Source: Bacteroidota bacterium (lineage in GTDB: Bacteria > Bacteroidota > Bacteroidia > Bacteroidales > FEN-979). Taken from it: a DNA stretch of 64,000 nucleotides. Positions within the stretch are counted from its first letter, which is position 1. Each line of letters opens with the position of its first letter. This document shows, in pieces, positions 42,337 to 50,316 of this stretch. The stretch spans positions 1 through 64,000 of the forward strand of contig JAPLDJ010000006.1 of NCBI GenBank assembly GCA_026391805.1, read 5' to 3'. The notes beneath the pieces are model-generated. The model was given only the letters and a program-made list of their open reading frames with translations. It had not been told where the DNA came from and searched no databases. Position numbers and translations under genes: made by a program.

Positions 42337-43977
42337 TCAATGACACCGATCCTCCTTCATGTACGGATAAGTAAAGTCCGTCGCCGGGATCAGGGTTTCC
42401 TTGATCGTGCGGGGGCTCGTCCAACGCAGCAGGTTCAGGAAACTGCCGGATTTATCATTGGTGCCACTGCCCCTTGCCCCGCCGAACGGCTGCTGCCCGA
42501 CAACCGCACCTGATGGTTTATCGTTAAAATAGATGTTCCCTGCTGAATACCGCAGGATCCGGCAGGCATGGTTCAGTGCATTCCGGTCTTTTGAAAAAAC
42601 CGAGCCGGTCAGTGCATAAGGAGAAGTCTGGTCACAGATCTTTAAGGTCTCTTCAAAATCCTTATCCTTATAAACATAAATCGTCATGACCGGTCCGAAG
42701 ATCTCCTCTTCCATGGTCCTGAAATGAGGATCTTTTGCAAGAATGACGGTCGGTTCGATGAAATATCCTTTCGATTTGTCGCCATTGCCGCCGAAGATAA
42801 CCTCCGCATCGGGGGATTTTTTTGCATGATCGATGTAGCCCATGATGTTGTCGAACGACTTCTCATCGATGACCGCATTCATAAAATGGCTGAATTCCCT
42901 GACATCGCCAACGGTGATTCGTGCGATCATCTCTCCCATCCTTGTTTTGATATCATTCCACAGGGATTCCGGAATGTATGCGCGGGAAGCTGCCGAGCAT
43001 TTCTGTCCCTGGAATTCAAATGCACCCCGAACAATCGCGACAGCCACTTCCTGGGGATCTGCAGAGGGATGAACAAAAATAAAATCCTTTCCGCCGGTTT
43101 CACCGACAATCCTCGGATAGGATTTGTATGACTTAATATTCTCCGAAATTGTCTGCCAGATCCCGTTAAAAGTCCCTGTAGATCCTGTAAAATGAAGTCC
43201 CGACATCGATGGCTCGCTGAGGACCGCATTACCAATCAGGCTGCCTGAACCCGGGAGGAAATTGATCACACCATCCGGCACGCCTGCCTCCTGGTAGATC
43301 TTCATCAAATAATAATTGGATAACAATGCAGTGGACGCCGGTTTCCAGACAACCGTATTTCCCATCACCACGGGCGCCATGTTCAGGTTTGAACCGATGG
43401 CCGTAAAATTAAACGGCGACACCGTAAATACAAATCCCTCCAGCGGCCGGTATTCAAAGCGGTTAAGAATGCCAGGCTGCGAGCCCGGTTGTATCTTGTA
43501 GATCTCTGAGGTAAAGTAAGCATTGTACCGCAGGAAATCGATGGTTTCACATGCTGCATCAATTTCGGCCTGGTAGGCGTTCTTGCCCTGTCCCAGCATC
43601 GTAGCGGCATTCATGGTGAAGCGGTACTTCTTTGCAATGAGTTCGGCAATCCTGAGGCTGATGGAAACCCGCTCTACCCAGTTCAGTTCAGCCCATTCCC
43701 TGTGTGCCTTCAGCGCTGCATCAACAGCCATTTTAATCTCCTTCTCTCCCGCCATATGATAATTCGCCAGCACATGCTGGTGATCATGCGGCATCACCAC
43801 CGTCCCCATCTTTCCGGTCCTGACCTCTTTCCCGTCAATGATCAGCGGTATCTCGAGGACTTCTCCCGACATCCTGTCAAGCTCATTGTTCAGCGCTTTC
43901 CGTTCCTTACAACCAGGAGCATAATCGAACGTATGTTCATTCTCCGGCCGTTCCATATTGAATATTGCATTGTTCAT
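42337..43977 (-). CDS. pruA: L-glutamate gamma-semialdehyde dehydrogenase (P5C dehydrogenase)
   Basis: 546 aa of the aldehyde dehydrogenase superfamily, in the stand-alone P5CDH group by length and 'EYRPLEGFVFTVSPFNFTAI'. Seen are 'NTVVWKPAS' (cofactor binding), 'GLHFTGSTGTF', catalytic Glu in 'RIVGETGGKDF' and catalytic Cys in 'FEFQGQKCSAASR'. It oxidises glutamate semialdehyde to glutamate with NAD in proline breakdown. It interrupts the tungsten island on the opposite strand and is divergent from modE. Confidence 0.95.
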   Translation of the reverse strand: MNNAIFNMERPENEHTFDYAPGCKERKALNNELDRMSGEVLEIPLIIDGKEVRTGKMGTVVMPHDHQHVLANYHMAGEKEIKMAVDAALKAHREWAELNWVERVSISLRIAELIAKKYRFTMNAATMLGQGKNAYQAEIDAACETIDFLRYNAYFTSEIYKIQPGSQPGILNRFEYRPLEGFVFTVSPFNFTAIGSNLNMAPVVMGNTVVWKPASTALLSNYYLMKIYQEAGVPDGVINFLPGSGSLIGNAVLSEPSMSGLHFTGSTGTFNGIWQTISENIKSYKSYPRIVGETGGKDFIFVHPSADPQEVAVAIVRGAFEFQGQKCSAASRAYIPESLWNDIKTRMGEMIARITVGDVREFSHFMNAVIDEKSFDNIMGYIDHAKKSPDAEVIFGGNGDKSKGYFIEPTVILAKDPHFRTMEEEIFGPVMTIYVYKDKDFEETLKICDQTSPYALTGSVFSKDRNALNHACRILRYSAGNIYFNDKPSGAVVGQQPFGGARGSGTNDKSGSFLNLLRWTSPRTIKETLIPATDFTYPYMKEDRCH

Positions 43978-43997
43978 GATATTAATCTTTTTGTTTG

Positions 43998-44089
43998 CAA
44001 AAGTACAACTTTATTTAGAATGTTTCTAATTTATAATCAACTATTACCGATATGCATCATTTTACCTATCGCAAAATTCCCTATTTTTG
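43998..44089. promoter_or_regulatory. Divergent pruA/modE promoter region with palindrome
   Basis: On the minus strand TACTTTTG (44005-43998) is the -7 box of pruA. On the plus strand TATTTTTG (44082-44089) is the -7 box of modE, 17 bp before its ATG. Between them TTAGAA-TGT-TTCTAA (44015-44029) is a perfect inverted repeat that overlaps the -33 region of pruA, a likely operator. Confidence 0.5.
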
Positions 44090-44106
44090 TTGTAAAATCA
44101 AAAACC

Positions 44107-44481
44107 ATGGAAAAAAGTTTCGGCGATAACCTGGATAATATACATCTGCACTATAAGATCTGGATGTCGGATGACATGGACCAGGGAATTCTCGGGGATG
44201 GGAAATGGAAGATCCTGAAGCTGATCGAAGAGAAGGGATCGATGAAGGCTGCCTGCGATGAACTCGGGTATACCTACCGGAGAACCTGGGGAAACCTGAA
44301 AAAGATTGAAAAATTCTTCGGGTTTCGGCTTCTTGAGAAAACACGGGGCGGAAGTGAAGGTGGGCATACATCCCTCACACCGGAAGGAAAGAAGCTGGTT
44401 GCTGCCTTTGATCATTTTCACAATTCTGTGGATTCAGTCATAAAGAAAGGGTTCGAAAAATTCCTGCAGGATCTTAAATAA
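44107..44481 (+). CDS. ModE-type winged-helix regulator (no Mop domain)
   Basis: A 124-aa protein with the LysR-like N-terminal helix-turn-helix of ModE: 'GDGKWKILKLIEEKGSMKAA', 'LGYTYRRTWGNLKKIEKFFG', 'GGSEGGHTSLTPEGKKLV'. The C-terminal molybdate-binding Mop domains of E. coli ModE are absent, so it either senses metal by another route or with a partner. It leads the wtpA gene (31-bp gap) and probably controls the uptake operon. Confidence 0.85.
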   Translation: MEKSFGDNLDNIHLHYKIWMSDDMDQGILGDGKWKILKLIEEKGSMKAACDELGYTYRRTWGNLKKIEKFFGFRLLEKTRGGSEGGHTSLTPEGKKLVAAFDHFHNSVDSVIKKGFEKFLQDLK

Positions 44482-44512
44482 TAACGACAAATAACCATTA
44501 ATAACGGTACGT

Positions 44513-45475
44513 ATGAAAAAAACATTCCTTGCAATTGCAGTTCTCATTTTGGCACTTACAGGATTCAGCCAGCCAAAAGCACCATCTATTACGGGCGATC
44601 TGATTATTTTTCATGCCGGAAGCCTTTCAGTACCTATGAAGGAAGTTGCAGCGGAATTCAACAAAGCGTACCCCAATGTCAAGGTCCTGCTGGAATCGGC
44701 AGGCAGCGTTGCATCTGCCCGGAAGATCACCGACCTGAACCGTCCCTGCGACATCCTCGCCTCCGCTGATTACGGGGTTATCGATAACATGCTGATCCCG
44801 AAATATGCCGACTGGAACATCAAATTCGCCAGCAATGAGCTTTCGGTCGTGTACCATGAGAAATCGAGAATGGCCGGCCAGATCAACGCAAAGAACTGGT
44901 ACGACATCCTGATGAACAAGGATGTGGCCTTCGGGCGCGCCGATCCCAATGCCGATCCCTGCGGTTACCGCACCGTTCTTACGCTTCAACTTGCAGAAAA
45001 ACAGTATAAAAAACCCGGACTGGCGAAAATGATGACCGGTAAAGACCAGAACTACATGCGGCCAAAAGAAGTTGACTTGCTGGCTTTGCTTGAATCGGGA
45101 AGCATCGATTACATCTTCCTTTACCGTTCGGTCGCCCTCCAGCACAACCTGAAATACATCACCCTTCCTGATGAGATCAACCTGAAAAAGATGGAACTTG
45201 CTGCACAATATGCCACAGCCTCCACAGAGATCAACGGGAAAGAGCCCGGGAAAAAAGATGTAGTAAAAGGCGAACCGATGGTCTATGGCGTGACCATGCT
45301 CCGCGAGGCCCCGAACAAGCCTGCAGCCATTGCATTTCTTCAGTTTCTCCTGTCAAAAGAAAAAGGCATGAAGATCATGGAAAAGAACGGACAGCCTTCG
45401 GTAATCCCGATGCCGACACAGAACTATGAAAAACTGCCGAAGGAGCTGAAACCGTATGCGAAACAGGGGAAGTAG
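44513..45475 (+). CDS. wtpA: Tungstate/molybdate-binding protein WtpA
   Basis: 320 aa with a signal peptide and the WtpA pattern 'IIFHAGSLSVPMKEVAAEFN', 'ESAGSVASARKITDLN', 'DILASADYGVIDNMLIPKYA' and 'FGRADPNADPCGYR'. WtpA binds tungstate with six-coordinate geometry and is distinct from ModA and TupA. Extracytoplasmic partner of WtpB/WtpC. The stop TAG is part of a GTAGCGAA repeat. Confidence 0.9.
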   Translation: MKKTFLAIAVLILALTGFSQPKAPSITGDLIIFHAGSLSVPMKEVAAEFNKAYPNVKVLLESAGSVASARKITDLNRPCDILASADYGVIDNMLIPKYADWNIKFASNELSVVYHEKSRMAGQINAKNWYDILMNKDVAFGRADPNADPCGYRTVLTLQLAEKQYKKPGLAKMMTGKDQNYMRPKEVDLLALLESGSIDYIFLYRSVALQHNLKYITLPDEINLKKMELAAQYATASTEINGKEPGKKDVVKGEPMVYGVTMLREAPNKPAAIAFLQFLLSKEKGMKIMEKNGQPSVIPMPTQNYEKLPKELKPYAKQGK

Positions 45476-45685
45476 CGAAGTAGTGAAGTGACGAATTAGC
45501 GAAAAGTCATATGTCATGCATCATACGTCATAAGTGTTGGAGCAGAAAATAATAATTGTCTGGGATAAATCTGTGTAAATCCGTGTACATCTGTGGTGAA
45601 TAATAAAGCCGGAAAGTTGAGGATGGAAGATAGAGGAACGATTATGACTTTATGAACTTTACAAACTTTATAAACTTTATAAACT
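45473..45685. repeat. Stacked repeats between wtpA and wtpB
   Basis: Four 8-bp GTAGCGAA-type units begin at the wtpA stop. Then four heptamers GTCATAT GTCATGC ATCATAC GTCATAA (45506-45533), AAATCTGTGT units (45566-45598) and a 9-bp AACTTTATA array (45650-45684). No gene. Confidence 0.75.
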
Positions 45686-45688
45686 GAT

Positions 45689-46498
45689 TTGAAAAACTAT
45701 CAGCCCTTTCAGTTGTTCCTGATCCTCCTCGGTGCTTTGATATTGCTCTTTATCATTTCGCCGTTGCTTGGGATGTTCCTGAAGACGAGCCCTGCAAGCC
45801 TGTTTGAAACGGCAAAGGAAGCAGAGGTTGCCGGCAGTATCTGGCTGACGATATGGACATCTATGGCTGCGACGCTCGTATTTGCGCTTGCTGCGATTCC
45901 CCTCTCCTACCTGCTGGCACGAAAGAGTTTTCCAATGAAAAAGCTGGTCACCGGCATCATCGACCTCCCGGTTGTGATCCCTCATTCAGCAGCAGGTATC
46001 GCGATCCTGGGATTTGTATCAAGAGACACGGTGCTGGGGAAGATGGGCTCTGCAGTCGGGTTGAACTTTGTAGGAAACCCTGCCGGGATTGCCATTGCAA
46101 TGGCTTTCGTGAGTATTCCCTACCTGATCAATGCAGCGCGTGATGGTTTTGCAGGAGTTTCGGAACGGACAGAAAAAGCAGCGCTGACGCTCGGCGCTTC
46201 GCCTTCCAGGGTTTTTTTCACCATTTCTCTTCCGCTTGCGCGCAGAAACATCATCTCCGGACTGATCCTCATGTTTGCCCGCGGGATGAGTGAATTCGGG
46301 GCCGTCATCGTCGTCGCCTATCATCCGATGATCACGCCGGTGCTGATCTATGAGCGGTTCGGCGCGTTCGGCCTGAAATATGCCCGTCCGGTTTCCGTAC
46401 TCTTCATCCTGATCTCCCTTACTCTATTTATAGCACTTCGTATGCTTTCACCCGACAACAGGATTTTTACATCAGGACAAAAGAAAAAAGATCAATAA
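45689..46498 (+). CDS. wtpB: Tungstate/molybdate ABC permease WtpB
   Basis: 269 aa with about six membrane segments and the ABC permease EAA loop 'ERTEKAALTLGASPSRVFFT' followed by 'ISLPLARRNIISGLILMFAR'. It starts with TTG at 45689 because no in-frame ATG precedes the first membrane segment and stops lie upstream. Confidence 0.88.
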   Translation: MKNYQPFQLFLILLGALILLFIISPLLGMFLKTSPASLFETAKEAEVAGSIWLTIWTSMAATLVFALAAIPLSYLLARKSFPMKKLVTGIIDLPVVIPHSAAGIAILGFVSRDTVLGKMGSAVGLNFVGNPAGIAIAMAFVSIPYLINAARDGFAGVSERTEKAALTLGASPSRVFFTISLPLARRNIISGLILMFARGMSEFGAVIVVAYHPMITPVLIYERFGAFGLKYARPVSVLFILISLTLFIALRMLSPDNRIFTSGQKKKDQ

Positions 46499-46581
46499 CA
46501 ATCAAAAACAAAACAGAAAAATAACGAGGAGAGCAGAATTGAAAAAGACATATTAAGAATTTCGCTTTTCGCTATTTAAGG

Positions 46582-47631
46582 ATGCTCGAACTTAAAAACA
46601 TATCCGTCAGGGCAGGAGATTTTTCCCTCCGTGAGATCAGCTTCACGGTCAGCAAGGGAGATTATTTTATCCTGCTGGGAGAATCGGGTGCCGGAAAGTC
46701 GATGGTGCTCGAGACCATCGCCGGACTTGTAAGCCCTGCCAGTGGTGAGATCGTAATTAATGGCAAGGAGGTTACAGGGGAAAAGATCCAGAAAAGGGGA
46801 ATCGGTCTCGTATTCCAGGATTATGCCATCTTCCCTCACCTGACGGTCAGTGAAAATATTTCATACTCTTTGCATGGCAGGAAACTGAGTCATCAGGAAA
46901 AAAAGAAAAAAGTCCTGGTGATTGCAGATCAGCTTAACATTTCAGGTTTGCTTGACAGGCGGCCATCGTCGCTTTCGGGAGGGGAACTGCAGCGTGTCGC
47001 GCTGGCCCGGACGCTGATCCAGGATCCCCATGTACTTTTGCTGGACGAACCCCTTGCTTCGCTCGACAGCCGCATCAAAACGGAACTGCGCAGCCTCCTG
47101 CGGAAAATTCACCGCCAGGGACAAACGATCCTGCATGTGACACACGATTATGAAGAGGCTTTGTCGCTGGGCAACCGGATTGCCGTGATCGACAATGGCG
47201 CCATCGTGCAATCAGGAACACCCGAAGAAGTTTTCCGGAATCCAAGATCTGAATTTATTGCCCATTTTGTCGGGGTGAGGAATTTCTTTCCTGCAAAGAT
47301 CATCCGTGAAAACGGGTCAACAAAAGCACTCGTTGATTCCCTGTCGGTTAACATCTTTACGCAGGAAAAAGAAGCCAGCGGATTTATCCTGATCCGCGGG
47401 GAAGATATTATCCTCTCGAATGAACAGATCGACTCCAGTGCAACCAATAATTTTGAAGGCACCATTTGTGAGATCACTCCGACAGTAAAAGGTGTTGATG
47501 TGATCATCGATGCAGGGATCCGGTTTCATGCGCTTGTAACACCCGGATCTGTAACACATCTTGAACTTACAGAAGGAAAAAAGATCTGGCTCCATTTCAA
47601 GGCAACTGCCGTAAAATTCATCCCGGCTTAG
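46582..47631 (+). CDS. wtpC: Tungstate/molybdate ABC ATPase WtpC
   Basis: 349 aa. Walker A 'LGESGAGKSMVLE', signature 'LSGGELQRVALARTL', Walker B 'HVLLLDEPLAS' and the H-loop 'LHVTHDYEEALS' are all intact. A C-terminal TOBE-like domain (~245-345) could bind oxyanion and regulate transport as in ModC. It energises WtpAB. Confidence 0.88.
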   Translation: MLELKNISVRAGDFSLREISFTVSKGDYFILLGESGAGKSMVLETIAGLVSPASGEIVINGKEVTGEKIQKRGIGLVFQDYAIFPHLTVSENISYSLHGRKLSHQEKKKKVLVIADQLNISGLLDRRPSSLSGGELQRVALARTLIQDPHVLLLDEPLASLDSRIKTELRSLLRKIHRQGQTILHVTHDYEEALSLGNRIAVIDNGAIVQSGTPEEVFRNPRSEFIAHFVGVRNFFPAKIIRENGSTKALVDSLSVNIFTQEKEASGFILIRGEDIILSNEQIDSSATNNFEGTICEITPTVKGVDVIIDAGIRFHALVTPGSVTHLELTEGKKIWLHFKATAVKFIPA

Positions 47632-47656
47632 TTGTATCTTTGTAATTGTTTTGTGA

Positions 47657-47769
47657 GATGCTGGATGCTGGATGCTGGATGGAAGACGGAGGATGGAGGA
47701 TGGAAGATGGAGGATGGAAATTCATAATTCAAAAATCGTAAATCGTAAATCGTAAACCGTAAATCGTAA
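47657..47769. repeat. Three different heptanucleotide arrays back to back
   Basis: GATGCTG x3 (47657-47677), GGAGGAT/GGAAGAT x5 (47681-47715) and AATCGTA x5 (47734-47768) follow each other in the wtpC-moeA gap. The units are unrelated but every one is 7 bp long. Confidence 0.9.
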
Positions 47770-47775
47770 ATTGAG

Positions 47776-48945
47776 ATGCTTTCTTTCGAAGAAGCTTACA
47801 CCATCGTCATGAATCATGTTCGCCTTTCCGGTATTGAACATGTTAGCATGATGGACAGCCTGGGGCGGATCCTTGCTGAAGATATCCAATCTGACGTCGA
47901 CATGCCTCCGTTCGACAAGTCGGCTGTTGATGGTTTTGCCTGCCGGATGGCGGACCTCGGCAAGGACCTTGAAGTGGCCGAAACCATTCCCGCGGGTAAA
48001 ACGCCTGAACACAGCATCAGCGAAGGAACCTGTGCCAGGATCATGACGGGCGCCATGGTGCCGGAAGGTGCCGATTGTGTGATCATGGTGGAAGATACGA
48101 TCCGGGAAAATGAAATGATCCGTTTCACAAAAAAAGAAACGGCACGGAATATCTGTTACAAAGGTGAAGATGTCAAAGGCGGTGATATGGTCCTGACAGC
48201 CGGTACGATGATAGGGCCGCCTCACATTGCTGTCCTGGCTGCTGCAGGCGCGGTAAGCCCGAAAGTGCATACACGGATCCAGGTGGGGATCCTGTCGACA
48301 GGCGATGAACTTGTTGAACCGGACCACATCCCCTCTCCGTCAAAGATCAGGAACACCAATGCCTGGCAGCTGATGGCCCAGGTTTCATCAACCGGCGCCA
48401 ACCCGAATTACGGGGGCATCGCTTTTGATACCGAAAGTGCCTTGTCGGCCATGCTGGCCGATTCTCTCGACAGGAACGATGTCGTGCTCGTGACCGGTGG
48501 CGTCTCCATCGGCGATTTTGATTATGTCCCGAAAGTTTTGGAACGCCTGGATGTTGAGATCCTCTTTAAAAGCTTCGCCATCCGGCCCGGAAGGCCTACC
48601 ATTTTCGGGAAAAGAGGGAACCAGTTTGTTTTCGGACTTCCCGGAAATCCAGTTTCCTCCTTTGTGCTTTTCGAGGTCATGGTCAGACCTTTCATCCTGA
48701 AAATGATGGGATGCAGTGCAGAGCCTTTAATAATTCGGTTACCGCTTGGCGCATCCATACCCAAAAGGAGATCCGACCGGAAATCGCTGATCCCTGTCAG
48801 AATTGAAAACGGCGTCGTGCTGCCGGTTGAATACCACGGATCGGCGCACATCAATGCCTACACACGGGCTCAGGGAATCCTCGCGATCGAAACAGGCAGC
48901 AACGGAATGGAGAAAGGAGAAATTGCGGATGTTCGACTCCTTTAA
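47776..48945 (+). CDS. moeA: Molybdopterin molybdotransferase MoeA
   Basis: 389 aa. It has 'DMPPFDKSAVDGFACR', 'ARIMTGAMVPEGADCVIMVE', 'GILSTGDELVEP', 'VTGGVSIGDFDYV' and 'FGLPGNPVSSFVLFEVMVRP', all typical of MoeA. It inserts molybdate or tungstate into adenylated pyranopterin. It overlaps moaA by 17 bp, so the two are translated from one mRNA. Confidence 0.95.
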   Translation: MLSFEEAYTIVMNHVRLSGIEHVSMMDSLGRILAEDIQSDVDMPPFDKSAVDGFACRMADLGKDLEVAETIPAGKTPEHSISEGTCARIMTGAMVPEGADCVIMVEDTIRENEMIRFTKKETARNICYKGEDVKGGDMVLTAGTMIGPPHIAVLAAAGAVSPKVHTRIQVGILSTGDELVEPDHIPSPSKIRNTNAWQLMAQVSSTGANPNYGGIAFDTESALSAMLADSLDRNDVVLVTGGVSIGDFDYVPKVLERLDVEILFKSFAIRPGRPTIFGKRGNQFVFGLPGNPVSSFVLFEVMVRPFILKMMGCSAEPLIIRLPLGASIPKRRSDRKSLIPVRIENGVVLPVEYHGSAHINAYTRAQGILAIETGSNGMEKGEIADVRLL

Positions 48946-49729
48946 CCGTCCGATCAACTACCTGCGCGTCTCGATCACCGACCGTTGCAACCTGAGATGC
49001 GTTTATTGCATGCCGGAAGAAGGGATCAGACTGATCAATCATTCGGATATCATATCCTATGAAGAAATCATCGAAGTCATCCGTGAAGGAACCCGGCTCG
49101 GGATCACCAAGGTCAGGATCACGGGTGGAGAACCACTGGTAAGAAAAGGTGTGGTAGGGCTGGTATCGATGATCGCCGGTCTTGAGGGAATCACCGATTT
49201 CGGGATGACCACCAACGGCATCCTCCTCGGTCAGTTCGCGCAAGATCTTGCAAAAGAAGGACTTCACCGCATCAACATCAGCCTTGATACGGTCAATCCC
49301 GAGAAATACAAGAGGCTCACCCGCGGAGGAGATGTTGAGAAGGTGTTTGAAGGGGTTGATGCAGCTAAGAAAGCAGGAATATCACCCATCAAGATCAATT
49401 GCGTTGTAAAAAATTCATCCCTCGAACCCGATGCTGTGGAAGTCAGGGATTATTGCAGGAGGAATGATCTTGAGGTACGGTTCATCCATGAGATGGACCT
49501 TGAAACCGGATGTTTTACCCTGGTGGAAGGCGGCGACGGCGGCAATTGTAAAAACTGCAACCGGCTGCGTTTGACGGCCGACGGAAAGATCAAACCCTGC
49601 CTCTTCAATAACATCGAATACAGCATCCGTGAACTTGGAATTAAAGAAGCACTTCTAAGGGCGATCAATACTAAACCCGAGAAGGGAACGGTAAATAGCT
49701 TTGACAGGTTTCATTCTATTGGAGGATGA
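48929..49729 (+). CDS. moaA: GTP 3',8-cyclase MoaA, compact form
   Basis: 266 aa, a radical SAM enzyme that starts pyranopterin synthesis from GTP. The N-terminal cluster is 'CNLRCVYC' and the SAM-binding 'TGGEP' is present. The C-terminal cluster is 'CKNCNRLRLTADGKIKPC', and the protein ends with the conserved Gly-Gly ('FHSIGG'). It is ~55-60 residues shorter than usual (about 320-330) because the stretch between 'VRFIHEMDLE' and the second cluster is nearly absent. The start ATG 48929 lies within moeA; upstream in-frame codons are a shadow of moeA. Confidence 0.9.
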   Translation: MFDSFNRPINYLRVSITDRCNLRCVYCMPEEGIRLINHSDIISYEEIIEVIREGTRLGITKVRITGGEPLVRKGVVGLVSMIAGLEGITDFGMTTNGILLGQFAQDLAKEGLHRINISLDTVNPEKYKRLTRGGDVEKVFEGVDAAKKAGISPIKINCVVKNSSLEPDAVEVRDYCRRNDLEVRFIHEMDLETGCFTLVEGGDGGNCKNCNRLRLTADGKIKPCLFNNIEYSIRELGIKEALLRAINTKPEKGTVNSFDRFHSIGG

Positions 49730-49828
49730 GGTCGGAGGTTTGATGTCAGAGGACGGAATTAAATTTCTGTGTAATCTGTGAAATCTGTGGTGAAGAAAGA
49801 GGATGGAGAATGGAGAATGGAAGACAGA
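49721..49828. repeat. Heptanucleotide and CTGTG repeats between moaA and moaC
   Basis: Five 7-mers (GGAGGAT GAGGTCG GAGGTTT GATGTCA GAGGACG, 49721-49755) include the moaA stop. An AATCTGTG block follows (49766-49793), then GGATGGA GAATGGA GAATGGA AGACAGA (49801-49828). Confidence 0.75.
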
Positions 49829-49860
49829 AGAATATCAATCACTCTAAAAAATCTGAAGTG

Positions 49861-50316
49861 ATGAAGAAACTCAGTCATGTTTCAGCAAAGGGAAAGGCCA
49901 GCATGGTCGATGTCAGCGCAAAGCCTGACCAGCTCAGGATTGCAAAGGCGATCGGTCATATAACCCTGGCACCTGAAACCATTCAACTGGTAAAGGAAAA
50001 CAAGATGAAAAAAGGGGATGTGCTGACTGTAGCTGAGATCGCCGGGATCCAGGCGGGAAAAAAGACCAGCGAACTGATCCCCCTGTGTCATCCTCTGCAG
50101 ATCACAAAAATTGATGTGAAAGCCACACTTGATAAAAAGGGCGTGACGGTTGAAAGCGAAGCCCGGTGCGTCGGTCAAACGGGCATAGAGATGGAAGCGC
50201 TTACTGCCGTCAGCATTGGCCTTCTTACCATCTACGACATGTGCAAGGCAGTGGATAAGTCAATGATTATTGATGATGTCAGATTACTTGAAAAGACAAA
50301 AACCGATGTCAGATAA
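49861..50316 (+). CDS. moaC: Cyclic pyranopterin monophosphate synthase MoaC
   Basis: 151 aa with 'KASMVDVSAKPDQLRIA', 'GIQAGKKTSELIPLCHPLQI' (active-site region), 'TGIEMEALTAVSIGLLTIYD' and 'MCKAVDKSM'. It converts the MoaA product to cPMP. I start at ATG 49861 (MKKLSHVS); codons back to 49810 come from the repeat. The 3' end overlaps the next gene by 11 bp. Confidence 0.96.
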   Translation: MKKLSHVSAKGKASMVDVSAKPDQLRIAKAIGHITLAPETIQLVKENKMKKGDVLTVAEIAGIQAGKKTSELIPLCHPLQITKIDVKATLDKKGVTVESEARCVGQTGIEMEALTAVSIGLLTIYDMCKAVDKSMIIDDVRLLEKTKTDVR

